Assembly (NCBI RefSeq): GCF_000505665.1
Contig: NC_023033.1
Location: forward strand, 1,240,001 to 1,304,000
Length of the DNA: 64,000 bases
Direction of reading: 5' to 3'
DNA from: Thermosynechococcus sp. NK55a
GTDB lineage: Bacteria > Cyanobacteriota > Cyanobacteriia > Thermosynechococcales > Thermosynechococcaceae
The position numbers and the translations under genes were made by a program. The notes beneath the pieces are model-generated. The model did not search any database and was not told the DNA's origin. It saw only the letters and a program-made list of their open reading frames with translations. Positions 19,779 to 29,181 of this stretch are shown here, in pieces. Position 1 is the first letter of the stretch, and each line of letters opens with the position of its first letter.

Positions 19779-20831
19779 ATGTCTCGGAATAGTAACTTGC
19801 TCCCGTTGCTCTTCTCCCTTGTCTTCACCTGTGGCCTGCTGGGGGTGGGGTCAGTGCTGGTTCTGCGGCTCCTAGGCAATCAAAATCCCCTAGAACAAGT
19901 CACTGGCCGGTTGTCCACTTCGCCGGCAGCAAAAACGCCAGAGAGGTTGGGCGCTAATTTCAGTGATGTCAGTAATGTTCCGAGCGGGACGTTTCAGTAC
20001 GGCGGCAGTACCACGTGGGCGCCGATTCGCCGCGATGTCGATCCTTTAATTCAAGTGGCTTGGCCAAATTTTCGTCTGCGCTACACGGATCCAGCAACCG
20101 GTACACCGGGATCGGGGAGTGGTATTCGCATGTTACTGAACAATCAAATTGCCTTTGCCCAGTCCTCACGCCCTTTGAATGAAAAGGAGCGGCAGCAGGC
20201 GCAGAGTCAGGGTATCAAACTCGTTGAATTGCCGGTGGCGATCGATGGCCTTGCGATCGCCGTCAATCCAACCCTCAAGATTCCCGGCTTAACAGTCCAG
20301 CAGGTGGTTGATATTTACACCGGTAAACTCAGGAACTGGAGTCAAGTGGGGGGGCCGAATCTGACCATTACCCCCTTTTCACGACGCTTGGAAGATGGTG
20401 GTACCGTGGAATTTTTTGTCCAAGAGGTCTTAGGGGGGCAGCAACTTAGCACTAATGTCGTTATGGTACGAGATACCACGGATGCACTGCGGCGCTTGGG
20501 GACGACCGTGGGCGGAATTTACTACGCATCGGCACCGGAAATTGTTGGTCAGTGCAGTGTGCGACCCTTGCCCTTGGGGCGTCAGCCGAATCAGTACGTT
20601 CCTCCTTACCAAGAACCCTACGTTGATTCTTCCCAATGTCCACAGCGGCGCAATACGCTAAACTATCAAGGATTTCAGGACGGCACCTATCCGATTACCC
20701 GTCGCCTGTTTGTCATTACTAAGGATGACAATAGCCTAGATGCCCAAGCCGGTCGTGCCTATGCGGCTCTGCTGTTGACCGACGAAGGACAGGCAATCAT
20801 TGAAAAAGCCGGGTATGTCCGCCTGCGTTAG
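19779..20831 (+). CDS. PstS-like periplasmic phosphate-binding-type protein
   Basis: 350 residues with an N-terminal signal anchor (about 8-32) followed by a type 2 periplasmic-binding fold. YGGSTTWAPIRR and a SGSGIRMLL segment resemble phosphate-binding loops, and QVVDIYTGKLRNWSQVGG is typical of PstS-like proteins. It is not next to pst permease genes, so it may be a solitary phosphate or anion sensor. The GTG of the next gene follows within 10 nt, suggesting an operon. Confidence 0.83.
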   Translation: MSRNSNLLPLLFSLVFTCGLLGVGSVLVLRLLGNQNPLEQVTGRLSTSPAAKTPERLGANFSDVSNVPSGTFQYGGSTTWAPIRRDVDPLIQVAWPNFRLRYTDPATGTPGSGSGIRMLLNNQIAFAQSSRPLNEKERQQAQSQGIKLVELPVAIDGLAIAVNPTLKIPGLTVQQVVDIYTGKLRNWSQVGGPNLTITPFSRRLEDGGTVEFFVQEVLGGQQLSTNVVMVRDTTDALRRLGTTVGGIYYASAPEIVGQCSVRPLPLGRQPNQYVPPYQEPYVDSSQCPQRRNTLNYQGFQDGTYPITRRLFVITKDDNSLDAQAGRAYAALLLTDEGQAIIEKAGYVRLR

Positions 20832-20840
20832 GGGAGGGCT

Positions 20841-22349
20841 GTGTTGGATAAGCCCCTGAACCGAACCTATGAGCGGGTAATGGCGGCGATCGCCAGCCTC
20901 AACCTGGCGTTGGTGCTTTTTGATCTCACCTATATTCCGCTGCGGGACTTTTGGCTGTTGGGAAAAGTCCGCATTCCCCTAATTCAGCGGGTCATTTATC
21001 TACCCCAGCCGTTGCCGATTACCCGCCTCTATGACCCCATCAAAGGCATTCAACCCCACCGAGTAACGCAGCAGTACATCAACACCGTCAACCAACTACG
21101 GCACACCATTACCACTGAAGGCGTGGATGCCCCAGGAACACAAGCGCTGTTGACGCAGTTGCGACAGCAGAGCAAAACCATGGTGGACACCAATCCCTTT
21201 GCTCTGGCCAATAAGACCGGCACCCTTGAGCAGATTAAGAATCGCATGCGGCAGCGGGTCTTTGGCAATCGGGATGCATCCTCCAAAGAGTCCTTTGAGC
21301 GCTTTTGGAGTTCGGAGTACATCAATGCACAGGACTGGCGGAGCAACCTGAATTGGTTTGAGAAGCACATCATTCCCCTAATAGCGACCAACTATTGGCG
21401 CGCCTATGGCGAGGATGGGGATTTTCTGAATCGGTTTGGCGTTCTGGATCTTCCCTTTAATCTCCTCTTCTTTGTTGAGTTCTTGGGTCGCACGTTTTGG
21501 CTGAGTCGGCAGTGTCGCGGTTGTCGCTGGCGAGATGCCATGCTGTGGCGCTGGTACGATGGGCTACTCTTTTTTCCCTTTTGGTGGTTGGCACCGACGT
21601 GGGCATGGCTGCGGGTGATTCCCGTCATGATTCGCCTCGATCAAGCGGGTCTGATCTGCCTTGATACCCTGGAGCGGCAGCTATCTCAGGGCTTGGTGGG
21701 GGCGATCGCCACCGACATTTCAGAGGTCGTTGTCCTGCAAGTGCTGACACAACTGCAAAAGGCCATCCGCCGCGGTCAGTTTAGCCAGTGGCTTCCCCGT
21801 GCCTCTGACTTACAGGTCAATAGCGTCAATAGCGTCAATAGCAGGGCGAATGACATTGATGAGTTGGGGGAACTGGCGGCCTTGGTGGTTCAAGTGATCC
21901 TCTGCCGTGTCGTGCCCCAACTGCGGCCAGAAGTGGAAGCATTAGTGGCCTACAGCGTGGATCAGGTCCTACGGCAAGCACCCCCCTATCGGCGATTGCT
22001 GGAGAGTCCAACCCTAGCGGCCTTACCCCTGCAGTGGCGCCAATCCCTTGCCAAGGAGATTAGCGATCGCCTCTTTCTGCTGTTGGAGCAAGCAAGCAAA
22101 AACCAAGACAATCCACCCCGCGAAGGCGCCTTGCTGGTGAGTCAACTAGCGCAAAAATTTGGCCAAACCCTGAGTGCTGAACTCCAAGAGGAACAGGTGG
22201 GCAAGGTGATCCAAGACCTCCTGGTGCTATGGCTAGAGGAACTGAAAATTAACTTTGTGCGCCAGACCCACCTTGAAGGCATTGAAACAGTTCTAGAGGA
22301 AACTCGCACCCTTCAGGAACGTTTGGCGCAGAACATACTCGAACCCTAG
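20841..22349 (+). CDS. Conserved cyanobacterial membrane protein of unknown function
   Basis: 502 residues beginning with GTG, with GGGGAGGG just upstream. Hydrophobic helices lie near residues 15-40 and 205-270, with a Trp-rich patch (WRWYDGLLFFPFWWLAPTWAW); the rest is soluble and helical. The tract VNSVNSVNS near residue 330 comes from a 9-bp tandem triplication. I recognise no catalytic motif. It follows the PstS-like gene at 9 nt, so a shared transcript is likely. Confidence 0.75.
   Translation: MLDKPLNRTYERVMAAIASLNLALVLFDLTYIPLRDFWLLGKVRIPLIQRVIYLPQPLPITRLYDPIKGIQPHRVTQQYINTVNQLRHTITTEGVDAPGTQALLTQLRQQSKTMVDTNPFALANKTGTLEQIKNRMRQRVFGNRDASSKESFERFWSSEYINAQDWRSNLNWFEKHIIPLIATNYWRAYGEDGDFLNRFGVLDLPFNLLFFVEFLGRTFWLSRQCRGCRWRDAMLWRWYDGLLFFPFWWLAPTWAWLRVIPVMIRLDQAGLICLDTLERQLSQGLVGAIATDISEVVVLQVLTQLQKAIRRGQFSQWLPRASDLQVNSVNSVNSRANDIDELGELAALVVQVILCRVVPQLRPEVEALVAYSVDQVLRQAPPYRRLLESPTLAALPLQWRQSLAKEISDRLFLLLEQASKNQDNPPREGALLVSQLAQKFGQTLSAELQEEQVGKVIQDLLVLWLEELKINFVRQTHLEGIETVLEETRTLQERLAQNILEP
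21816..21842 (+). repeat. 9-bp tandem repeat, three copies, in coding sequence
   Basis: The unit GTCAATAGC occurs three times perfectly and encodes VNS three times. Being a multiple of 3 it does not threaten the frame. Confidence 0.9.
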
Positions 22350-22350
22350 G

Positions 22351-23181
22351 CTATTCAAGGGGTTGCAGCAGCCACAGGGCAGTGTAGGTCGTGTCCTTGG
22401 GAGTGGGCTGAATGAGCAGAAAGTGCAAGCCTTGGCTTTTTTGCAGGCGATCGCGAAACACCTCTCCCGCTTGCGCAATTTCCGAATCCTGAAACGTTAA
22501 AAACACCCAGCGATCGCGCAATCCACTGTGCAGGAGAATGCCACAGGGCTGCCCCGGTACAAACTCTAGGCGATAGGGCACCTGCTCTTGGAACCAGCGA
22601 GCCAGCTTCAAGGATTTGCGACCCCCATAGAGCATAATTCCCGGAATCAGGGTGTCTGCCGCCAAGCCTAGGGACTCCGGCAGCATCTCCATTTCCAAGG
22701 CCAGAATCCGTAAAGGGTACCGCATCAGTTGCTGCAAATCGGGGGGCGTAATCGCTGCAAACTGCCAAGATTCTCCCCAAATATCATCCGGCAAGGGCAG
22801 GGGCGGGAGCTGCTCAATGGCCAAGGGATCGTAGGCTTCACCCGTGTAGGTTTTCAGGCTTGGGTATTCCTGAGCGCGTTGGCACAGGTAGCGCTTCAGA
22901 GCAGAAGTGCGGCGGGTGGGCTCTAGGGGGATGTTGAGTTGTCGGCAAGCTCCTTCCACTAGCCCTAAACTTTCGGGGCGAAAGACCTTTACTCGCTCAG
23001 GCAAGGGCTGACCGCAACGGTTGAATTCTGTGGCAACCCAGGTACTACTCACCAGTGGTTCGGGACAAAAAGCCGTGTAGTAAAAATGTTCTTCAGGATC
23101 ACAAATCACAAGTTCCCACAGATCAGCACCACTGGGGGTACGCAAAGGCCGACGGTAAAGGTCAACTTGCCAACGGGACAT
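22351..23181 (-). CDS. Tab2/Atab2-family RNA-binding protein
   Basis: 276 residues matching the Tab2/Atab2 (DUF1092) family from start (WQVDLYRRPLRTPSG, WELVICDP) to end. In algae and plants these proteins bind psaB RNA and promote translation of photosystem I subunits; a similar role in cyanobacteria is inferred. It is convergent with the 502-residue membrane protein, the stops being 1 nt apart. Confidence 0.88.
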   Translation of the reverse strand: MSRWQVDLYRRPLRTPSGADLWELVICDPEEHFYYTAFCPEPLVSSTWVATEFNRCGQPLPERVKVFRPESLGLVEGACRQLNIPLEPTRRTSALKRYLCQRAQEYPSLKTYTGEAYDPLAIEQLPPLPLPDDIWGESWQFAAITPPDLQQLMRYPLRILALEMEMLPESLGLAADTLIPGIMLYGGRKSLKLARWFQEQVPYRLEFVPGQPCGILLHSGLRDRWVFLTFQDSEIAQAGEVFRDRLQKSQGLHFLLIQPTPKDTTYTALWLLQPLE

Positions 23182-23298
23182 CGACGGAATAGATGAACAA
23201 AAGAGGTGATCGCCTTTTTCAAACTGAATACGGGCTATATTTATTTTCCTTGCTTTTTCTTGGATTTGTTAGAGCTATTCCAATAAAGAATGAAAAAT

Positions 23299-23600
23299 TA
23301 TCTCGGACAATCCTTGCCAATCACCTCATCCATAGAACCGCTGCATCCCGCATAGATCTGCTGTCGCTTTTCCTCACGGCGTTCTTGGCAACGCATCTGC
23401 TTTTTCAGGTGATGCCCAGCCGGCCGAGGGCGGAACTCATCGTGGAAATTTGTACCCCAAATTGCTGGGCACCGTCGACTAAAGGGTCCTCGGGACGCGC
23501 AGCAGCATCTGGCTCTAAGGCCTGCCAATCCAGTTTCCATTGACACAGGTCTGGCTCGCGATCGCGCCCCCGCCGTTTCCCTGATGCAAACTCAGAGCTT
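23299..23600 (-). pseudogene. Degenerate IS630-type transposase fragment
   Basis: On the minus strand one frame reads EPDAAARPEDPLVDGAQQFG, then VQISTMSSALGRLGIT, then a stop. A neighbouring frame continues KKQMRCQERREEKRQQIY. Joined across one frameshift this resembles the N-terminal helix-turn-helix and linker of IS630-family transposases (usual pattern: HFGVS.. ALKRLGIT.KK ..Y.ER.EE.R). No DDE catalytic part or clean terminal repeats are visible. It is an old, truncated remnant; boundaries are approximate. Confidence 0.5.
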
Positions 23601-23824
23601 AGATCAGCCTAAGGATAAACTGCTAAAAACAATGGTCATGGCTTTGATGGGCACTTTCTTTAAGACATTGAAAGCAATTGATTGCCTTTAGGGTCAAAAC
23701 GCCCCTTGATTTACCGTATTTCGCCGCCCCAATTCTGATGATTGCCATCAGCCCATAGTTGATGCACCGCCTCAGTTCCGAAGCCCATACCTAGGGACGT
23801 CAGGTTTGCAATAAAGTTCTCTTT

Positions 23825-25963
23825 CTAGGGGGTGTGACTCTGCGCTAATAGGGCAACCACCTCCTCAGTCGTCAGGGGTCGGGAGAAATAATAGCCTTGG
23901 ACATAGTCACAGCCGAGTTCCCGCAGTCGCGTCACTTGATAGGGATGCTCTACCCCTTCAGCCACCACTTCCAATGCCAATCCCTTGGCAAGGCTAACAA
24001 TGGCATCAATCATGAGGGGTCTTTGGTCGGTTTCAGGGATGAGCTTCACAAAGCTGCGATCAATCTTGAGGATGTCGATGGGCAGATGGGTCAAATAGGA
24101 GAGAGAGGAATAGCCAGTGCCAAAGTCATCAAGACTCAGCTTGATTCCCTGTGCCTTCAGTTTGCATAATGTCTCTCGCACCTGATCGGGCTGATCAATC
24201 CCCACACTTTCAGTTATTTCCAGGTGCAGGCAATGGGGAGGAATCTGGGTCTGTTCCAAAGCAGCCAACACTTGCTCGGCTAGAGCAGGGTACATCAGTT
24301 GCCGATTGGATAAATTCACGTTCACGGATAACTGACACTGGGGAAATTGCTCGTGCCAGTACTGGAGATCACGGCAGGCGCGCCAGATCACCCAGTCCCC
24401 AATGGACAGAATCAATCCCGTTTCCTCCGCAAGGGAAATGAAACGATCGGGCAGGAGTAAGCCCTGAGTAGGATGCTGCCAGCGAATCAGGGCTTCAAAG
24501 CCGTAGAGAGAATTGTCCCTAAGGCGGTAAATGGGCTGATAAAAGAGGGTAAATTCGTCCCGCTCAACGGCTTGGCGCAACCCGATTTCTAGGGAGAGGC
24601 GATCGCGCGCCATCAAATGCATGTCTTCACTAAAAACTTGATAGCGATTCCCCCCCGCCAGCTTGGCACGATACATGGCAATATCGGCATTGCGCAAATA
24701 GTTTTCTGCCTTCTCAATGTGGGCCGATCGCGTGGCCACGCCAATACTAACCCTGAGCGCGATCGGCTGATCATTCACGACAAAGGGTTTATTCAATTCA
24801 CTGTGAATGCGATCGCAAACCCCCAAAGCGTCATTGTTGTCACTAATGTCATCCAGCAAAATCACAAACTCATCGCCCCCAATACGAGCCACCGTGTCAT
24901 CGGCGCGGACAATGCGGGTGAGACGATTGGCCAATTCAATCAAAATTAAGTCGCCACAACTGTGGCCAAGGCTGTCGTTAATGACCTTAAAGCGATCAAT
25001 ATCAATAAACAAAATTACAAACTTGTAATCGGAACGACGACGAGCATGGCGAGTCGCCTGTTCAATGCGGTCAAGGAGGAGCGTGCGATTGGCTAACCCC
25101 GTCAGCGAATCATGGAGGGCATCATAGAGCAACTGGGCCTCTGCAAGGCGATGTTCCGTCAAATCGGTCAAAGAACCCGCCATCCGTCTGGCATTGCCAT
25201 AGGCATCCCGCAGCACCAGCCCCCGTGCCAAAGCCCAACGATAGGCCCCGTTGCGATGTTGAATGCGAAACTCTTGGTGGAAATGGGGGATTTGGCCGCG
25301 GATATGGAGCATTAAATTTAACTTCACCCGCTCCACATCTTGGGGGTGAATGCGCTTGAACCAATCATCAATGTGATTGCCAATTTCGTCATCCTGATAG
25401 CCGAGAATATTTTTCCAACGCGAGGAATAAAACGTCTCATTGGTGGTCAAATTCCAGTCCCAAATACCATCATTGATGCTACGGGTCAGCAGCGTATAGC
25501 GATCGCTGGTTTCCAGGAGCGCCGCCTGAGTTAACTTCACATCGGTAACGTTGTAGCCACAGATTAAACCTGCCCCGTTGGGAAAGCGCACAAAAGCCCA
25601 AATCATCTCTAAAACTTGACCATCGGCGCCATGGACAGGTACCTCCTGCCAACCATTGGGGGGATGAATCATCCAATAACGCATCTGCCGCTGGGTTTCT
25701 GGATCGGGAAAGCACTGACTCAAAAAATCCCCTGAGATCAAGTCCCCTGTATCCCAGCCCAACTGGGTCATCACCTCTTGGTTAAGGGAATGAATCTGCC
25801 CCTCATTGTCATAGAAGAGAATGAGCAGGGGTAAACGGGCACAAACATCCCGCAGTAAGTCATAGGGATCAGTACCTAGCGGAAAATCAAATCCATGGCC
25901 CGTTTGACCATTCACCATTGGCCACCTGAACTGAAAAAATAAAGATGAGTCATCCTGCTCCAT
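23825..25963 (-). CDS. PAS-PAS-GGDEF-EAL cyclic-di-GMP signalling protein
   Basis: 712 residues. Two PAS domains (about 30-150 and 155-285; the second with a PAC-like FRIQHRNGAYRWALARG) precede a GGDEF domain whose active motif GGDEF is intact, then an EAL domain with EALIRW, the NVNLSNRQL segment, DDFGTGYSS and DIDILKID-like LPIDILKIDRSFV. Both diguanylate cyclase and phosphodiesterase activities are therefore possible. There is no membrane segment, so it is cytosolic; the PAS ligand is unknown. No partner gene is adjacent. Confidence 0.95.
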   Translation of the reverse strand: MEQDDSSLFFQFRWPMVNGQTGHGFDFPLGTDPYDLLRDVCARLPLLILFYDNEGQIHSLNQEVMTQLGWDTGDLISGDFLSQCFPDPETQRQMRYWMIHPPNGWQEVPVHGADGQVLEMIWAFVRFPNGAGLICGYNVTDVKLTQAALLETSDRYTLLTRSINDGIWDWNLTTNETFYSSRWKNILGYQDDEIGNHIDDWFKRIHPQDVERVKLNLMLHIRGQIPHFHQEFRIQHRNGAYRWALARGLVLRDAYGNARRMAGSLTDLTEHRLAEAQLLYDALHDSLTGLANRTLLLDRIEQATRHARRRSDYKFVILFIDIDRFKVINDSLGHSCGDLILIELANRLTRIVRADDTVARIGGDEFVILLDDISDNNDALGVCDRIHSELNKPFVVNDQPIALRVSIGVATRSAHIEKAENYLRNADIAMYRAKLAGGNRYQVFSEDMHLMARDRLSLEIGLRQAVERDEFTLFYQPIYRLRDNSLYGFEALIRWQHPTQGLLLPDRFISLAEETGLILSIGDWVIWRACRDLQYWHEQFPQCQLSVNVNLSNRQLMYPALAEQVLAALEQTQIPPHCLHLEITESVGIDQPDQVRETLCKLKAQGIKLSLDDFGTGYSSLSYLTHLPIDILKIDRSFVKLIPETDQRPLMIDAIVSLAKGLALEVVAEGVEHPYQVTRLRELGCDYVQGYYFSRPLTTEEVVALLAQSHTP

Positions 25964-26092
25964 GGAAATATCCTAGCTTAAGTGCTCAACAAACCAAAAA
26001 CTGGCTCTCCTAGGCCGTAAGACTCCTAGGTCTCTTTGAAGTCTCTTTGAAAATCTTGATGCGCAGGCACAAAAATTTCTATCCTCTGCTGG

Positions 26093-26419
26093 CTAGCCGC
26101 TCATAGATACTAATCCCACGTGGGGTAGCGTGTATTTTAATCCCAAAATCCAAAAAATTTGCTGGCTAATTGCCTCATACTGTTCAGTAGAAAGTAGCTC
26201 TTTTTTCTGGTGCAAAACAATCAGTCTAGCCAACTGTTCCATGACTGTAGCCAATTGCTCCGCATCGGGATAAAGACTCTCAAGTACAGCATAGAGATCG
26301 GCTTCGGGATTAGCCACTAGCCCTGCTCCTTCATAGATGACAGGCTTAAGAAATGGCTGATACTGCCGCAACAACCGCCGCAGGTGGTAGATCATTGAGA
26401 TCGACAGTGGGGAAGTCAT
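26093..26419 (-). CDS. Small hypothetical protein
   Basis: 108 residues, helical and soluble (MTSPLSISMIYHLRRLLRQY at the start). I do not recognise the family. The codon content looks like ordinary coding sequence, in contrast to the AT-rich DNA beside it on the left side of its promoter. It lies 129 nt downstream of the start of the GGDEF-EAL gene on the same strand (that is, upstream in transcription). A later Met (residue 9) could be the real start. Confidence 0.55.
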   Translation of the reverse strand: MTSPLSISMIYHLRRLLRQYQPFLKPVIYEGAGLVANPEADLYAVLESLYPDAEQLATVMEQLARLIVLHQKKELLSTEQYEAISQQIFWILGLKYTLPHVGLVSMSG

Positions 26420-27204
26420 AAGCTAGAACCTTACATCTTATCAGGCACAGCGAAATTGCCTATTACTCTCGTTGTGCTAGTAAAAATTAGACCATGAAAA
26501 AAAGGTCACCGTTGTTATTGAGAATACAAACTGCCCAAGTCACTTCAACTTTTTGCATCCTAAGATTGCCCTCAGGAGAGTAATTTTCTCAATGAATTAA
26601 CTTTGATAGTTTGCCAATACTCATGTCCTAGGCAACCTCCCTCATTTTTGCCAAGGGAGTTTAGTATTGAAGGAGTACTGATTCTTCTTTTTTACGGGAT
26701 TTAAGTTTTAATTAATTTTTGTCTCGGTATTTTAATGCATATTGATTTAGTCATCTTTTTAATCTCGAAATCATTCATTAAGTGATCAATTTTGAGACAT
26801 TGAACCGCATCTTGAAATTGACGATTATTCATTGATTTTCCCCAAAAAACTTGATTTTTGACACTCCATCCAAGGAACCACATCAGGCTAGAAAAGCATT
26901 TTCGCTTTAGAGACTGTCTGTAAATCATCCTAAAACTTGGACCACTGATTCTTCAAGGATTCGTAATCCCTTTTTTGCTTTTTAATAACTGATGGGTTGA
27001 ATAATTAAGAACTATTTAATTTTCTTAATATTTCTTAGTAATTCCTGCCCCACCAAAACGACTTCGCCACAGGGAGACTTTGGCGCAGCAAATCCTCAGC
27101 AGCAAAGGATGCTGAGATGTTGATTTTTTTGATTTTCAATGAAAAATAAAGTTTTTAGCCTTTATGCTGTATCTATCGCAAGTGATTTTGTTTTTTAAGG
27201 AATC
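26420..27204 (+). other. AT-rich intergenic region without a convincing gene
   Basis: About 785 bp of low-GC DNA without HIP1 sites. The only frame of note is a 75-codon minus-strand ORF (26701-26928) with Lys/Ile-rich, unconvincing composition and no ribosome-binding site I trust. Near the right end are two successive hairpins followed by a T-run (27060-27131), annotated separately. It may be a decayed insertion or a regulatory region; the sequence does not decide. Confidence 0.5.
27095..27131 (+). terminator. Hairpin plus T7, possible end of an unannotated small RNA
   Basis: CTCAGCA (27095-27101) pairs with TGCTGAG (27110-27116), and T7 follows at 27125-27131. A weaker upstream hairpin pairs CGCCA with TGGCG (27065-27085). 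No coding gene on the plus strand ends here, so the element may terminate a short non-coding transcript. Confidence 0.4.
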
Positions 27205-27336
27205 CTAGTGTACAAAAAAGCCGACGATCAGCAGCGGCATAAAGAGACTCAGGGCAACAATGAGCAGTAAATTTTCGGGTTCGACGTTAATGATCGTGGG
27301 TTGATTGCGTTTCTTTTGGGGGTTTGGATTGGTCAT
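27205..27336 (-). CDS. 43-residue single-helix membrane protein
   Basis: The frame reads MTNPNPQKKRNQPTIINVEP and then a hydrophobic helix LLLIVALSLFMPLLIVGFFV ending in H. A basic N-terminal tail plus one C-terminal transmembrane helix is the design of small photosynthetic-complex or NDH-1 subunits, but I cannot match it to a named one. It is below the size cut-off of most ORF lists. It is divergent from nrdR with 119 bp between starts. The composition and helix make chance unlikely. Confidence 0.65.
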   Translation of the reverse strand: MTNPNPQKKRNQPTIINVEPENLLLIVALSLFMPLLIVGFFVH

Positions 27337-27455
27337 GGCAGGATACCCAAGGAATACCCCTAGCCTAGCAAACGCTGTCGCAGTCCTAGCAAAGGTTAAT
27401 GAGTGAAAAGAATCGGCTATGATACTCTACAGGTGCCTGAATCCGTGGGATCCCT

Positions 27456-27944
27456 ATGCAGTGTCCCTATTGCCACCATACAGATAGTCGTGTTCTAGAG
27501 TCTCGATCGGCAGAAGGGGGGCAAAGTATTCGGCGACGGCGGGAGTGCCTAGCCTGTGGTCGTCGTTTCACCACCTATGAGCGGATTGAGTTTGTGCCCA
27601 TTACGGTCATTAAGCGCAACGGCGATCGCGAGTCCTTTGATCGCTCGAAATTGCTGCGGGGCATTATGACCGCCTGTGGTAAAACCAACATTCCCCAACA
27701 AAAAATTGAAGCCCTTGTGGATGATATTGAGGCGGATTTGCAGTTGCGATCGCGCCGCGAAGTTACCAGCACCGAATTGGGGGAAGCAGCCCTACAACGA
27801 TTGCGCCACCTGAGTGAAGTGGCCTATGTCCGCTTTGCTTCGGTCTATCGCCAGTTCCAGGGCATTAGTGATTTTGTTGCTGAACTTGCCCATCTCCAAG
27901 AGACTTCTGACTCGCCAGAGCTGCTGACAGCCTCCCAGCCTTAG
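27456..27944 (+). CDS. nrdR: Transcriptional repressor NrdR
   Basis: 162 residues. An N-terminal zinc ribbon (CPYC near residue 3 and CLACGRRF near residue 32) is followed by an ATP-cone domain ([20 protein letters not shown]). NrdR senses ATP/dATP and represses ribonucleotide reductase genes by binding NrdR boxes. Length and motif order are canonical. The stop overlaps the convergent FemAB-like gene by 4 nt. Confidence 0.97.
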   Translation: MQCPYCHHTDSRVLESRSAEGGQSIRRRRECLACGRRFTTYERIEFVPITVIKRNGDRESFDRSKLLRGIMTACGKTNIPQQKIEALVDDIEADLQLRSRREVTSTELGEAALQRLRHLSEVAYVRFASVYRQFQGISDFVAELAHLQETSDSPELLTASQP

Positions 27945-29137
27945 TGCTGCTTCATCGGTAAATCGGCATTAATTGTATCAATGAGCCTTTGCTCTTCGTC
28001 ATTGATCTGGTCAATGTAGTGGTCAAATATTTCCGCTAAACGTGGCTCATAGAAACGGTGCAGGCTGTAGTTGGGAGTTGCTGGAAAGCCGCGCCGCTTT
28101 TTATGGCGTCCACCGGCGCCGGGATCAAAGCGCTGAATTCCTTGGGCGATCGCCCACTCAATGGGTTCGTAGTAGCAGGCACTAAAGTGCAGGCAATCAA
28201 TTTCACGGGTACAGCCCCAATAGCGACCGTAGAGATGGGTTCCCTTGGTAATGCAAAAGGACATGGCAATGGGACGCTGACTGCCGTTGTTGGGATAGGC
28301 GGCAAAAAGAACCACTCGATGGCGATAGCGATCGCTCAGGCCTTCAAAAAACTGCCGCGTCAGATACTTGCTGCCCCACCAGCCAAATTTGTCGCAAGTA
28401 TCGGCATAGAAATCGTACATCTGTTGCAACAGGCTACGGCTGACCTCATGCCCCTGATGAACCCGAAACGTGAGATCTGCTTGAGCCACGGCCTTGCGTT
28501 CTCGCTTGATGTTGCGGCGTTGATTGGCATTGAAGTCCGCTAGGTAGTCGTCGAAGGTCTGATAGTTGCGATTTTGCCAGATGTAACTGTGGTGGAGCCA
28601 AGCCCGATAGCCGTAGGCCTCGGCAGCGGGTTGCCATTGGGGATCGACATAGAGAAAGTGGCAACTGGAAAAGCGGTGGCGCTGACAAAGGCGATCAATT
28701 TCATGGAGCATCACCTTGGTCATCATGGCCACATCCACCCCCTCTACCATGAGAAAGCGATAGCCCACCGCCGGTGTAAAGGGCGCCATCCCCAGCAGCT
28801 TTGGATAATAGCGAATCCCCAACCGCGCGGCTAAATCTGCCCACTGGTGATCAAAGACAAATTCCCCTTGACTGTGACCTTTGATATACAGAGGCGCTGC
28901 GGCCACCAGTTCCCGCTGACCCTGGCGATCGCGCCAAACTAGCAAATGCTGGGGGAGCCAACCTGTTTGGGGCGTTGCACTGCCGGAGGCTTCAATTTGA
29001 TGCAGCCATTCCCATTCCAAAAAGGGGGTTTCTAGGGGCAACGCCAGGGCATCCCACTGGTCTTGGGGAACGCTGGCGATCGCATTCACCCACTGAATGG
29101 TTAGCTCTGGTGCCAGTGCCGCTGCAAACTCTACCAT
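27941..29137 (-). CDS. FemAB-like/GNAT-fold acyltransferase (COG3146 family)
   Basis: 398 residues. The C-terminal region ([71 protein letters not shown]) matches the family annotated as peptidogalycan biosynthesis / FemAB-related N-acyltransferases. The substrate is not known; transfer of an acyl or aminoacyl group is the family expectation. No signal peptide is present. It is co-directional with the pentapeptide gene 44 nt upstream. Confidence 0.85.
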   Translation of the reverse strand: MVEFAAALAPELTIQWVNAIASVPQDQWDALALPLETPFLEWEWLHQIEASGSATPQTGWLPQHLLVWRDRQGQRELVAAAPLYIKGHSQGEFVFDHQWADLAARLGIRYYPKLLGMAPFTPAVGYRFLMVEGVDVAMMTKVMLHEIDRLCQRHRFSSCHFLYVDPQWQPAAEAYGYRAWLHHSYIWQNRNYQTFDDYLADFNANQRRNIKRERKAVAQADLTFRVHQGHEVSRSLLQQMYDFYADTCDKFGWWGSKYLTRQFFEGLSDRYRHRVVLFAAYPNNGSQRPIAMSFCITKGTHLYGRYWGCTREIDCLHFSACYYEPIEWAIAQGIQRFDPGAGGRHKKRRGFPATPNYSLHRFYEPRLAEIFDHYIDQINDEEQRLIDTINADLPMKQH

Positions 29138-29181
29138 GTTTCTCAGGGAAACTGCTTCTGTGTTGTACTATAGCAAGCCCC

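Noticed and set aside
23193-23543. A 116-codon plus-strand ORF.
   Set aside because: It runs antisense over the IS630-like remnant and has no motif or good start.
26701-26928. A 75-codon minus-strand ORF in AT-rich DNA.
   Set aside because: Lys/Ile-rich composition follows base content, no ribosome-binding site, no recognisable motif.
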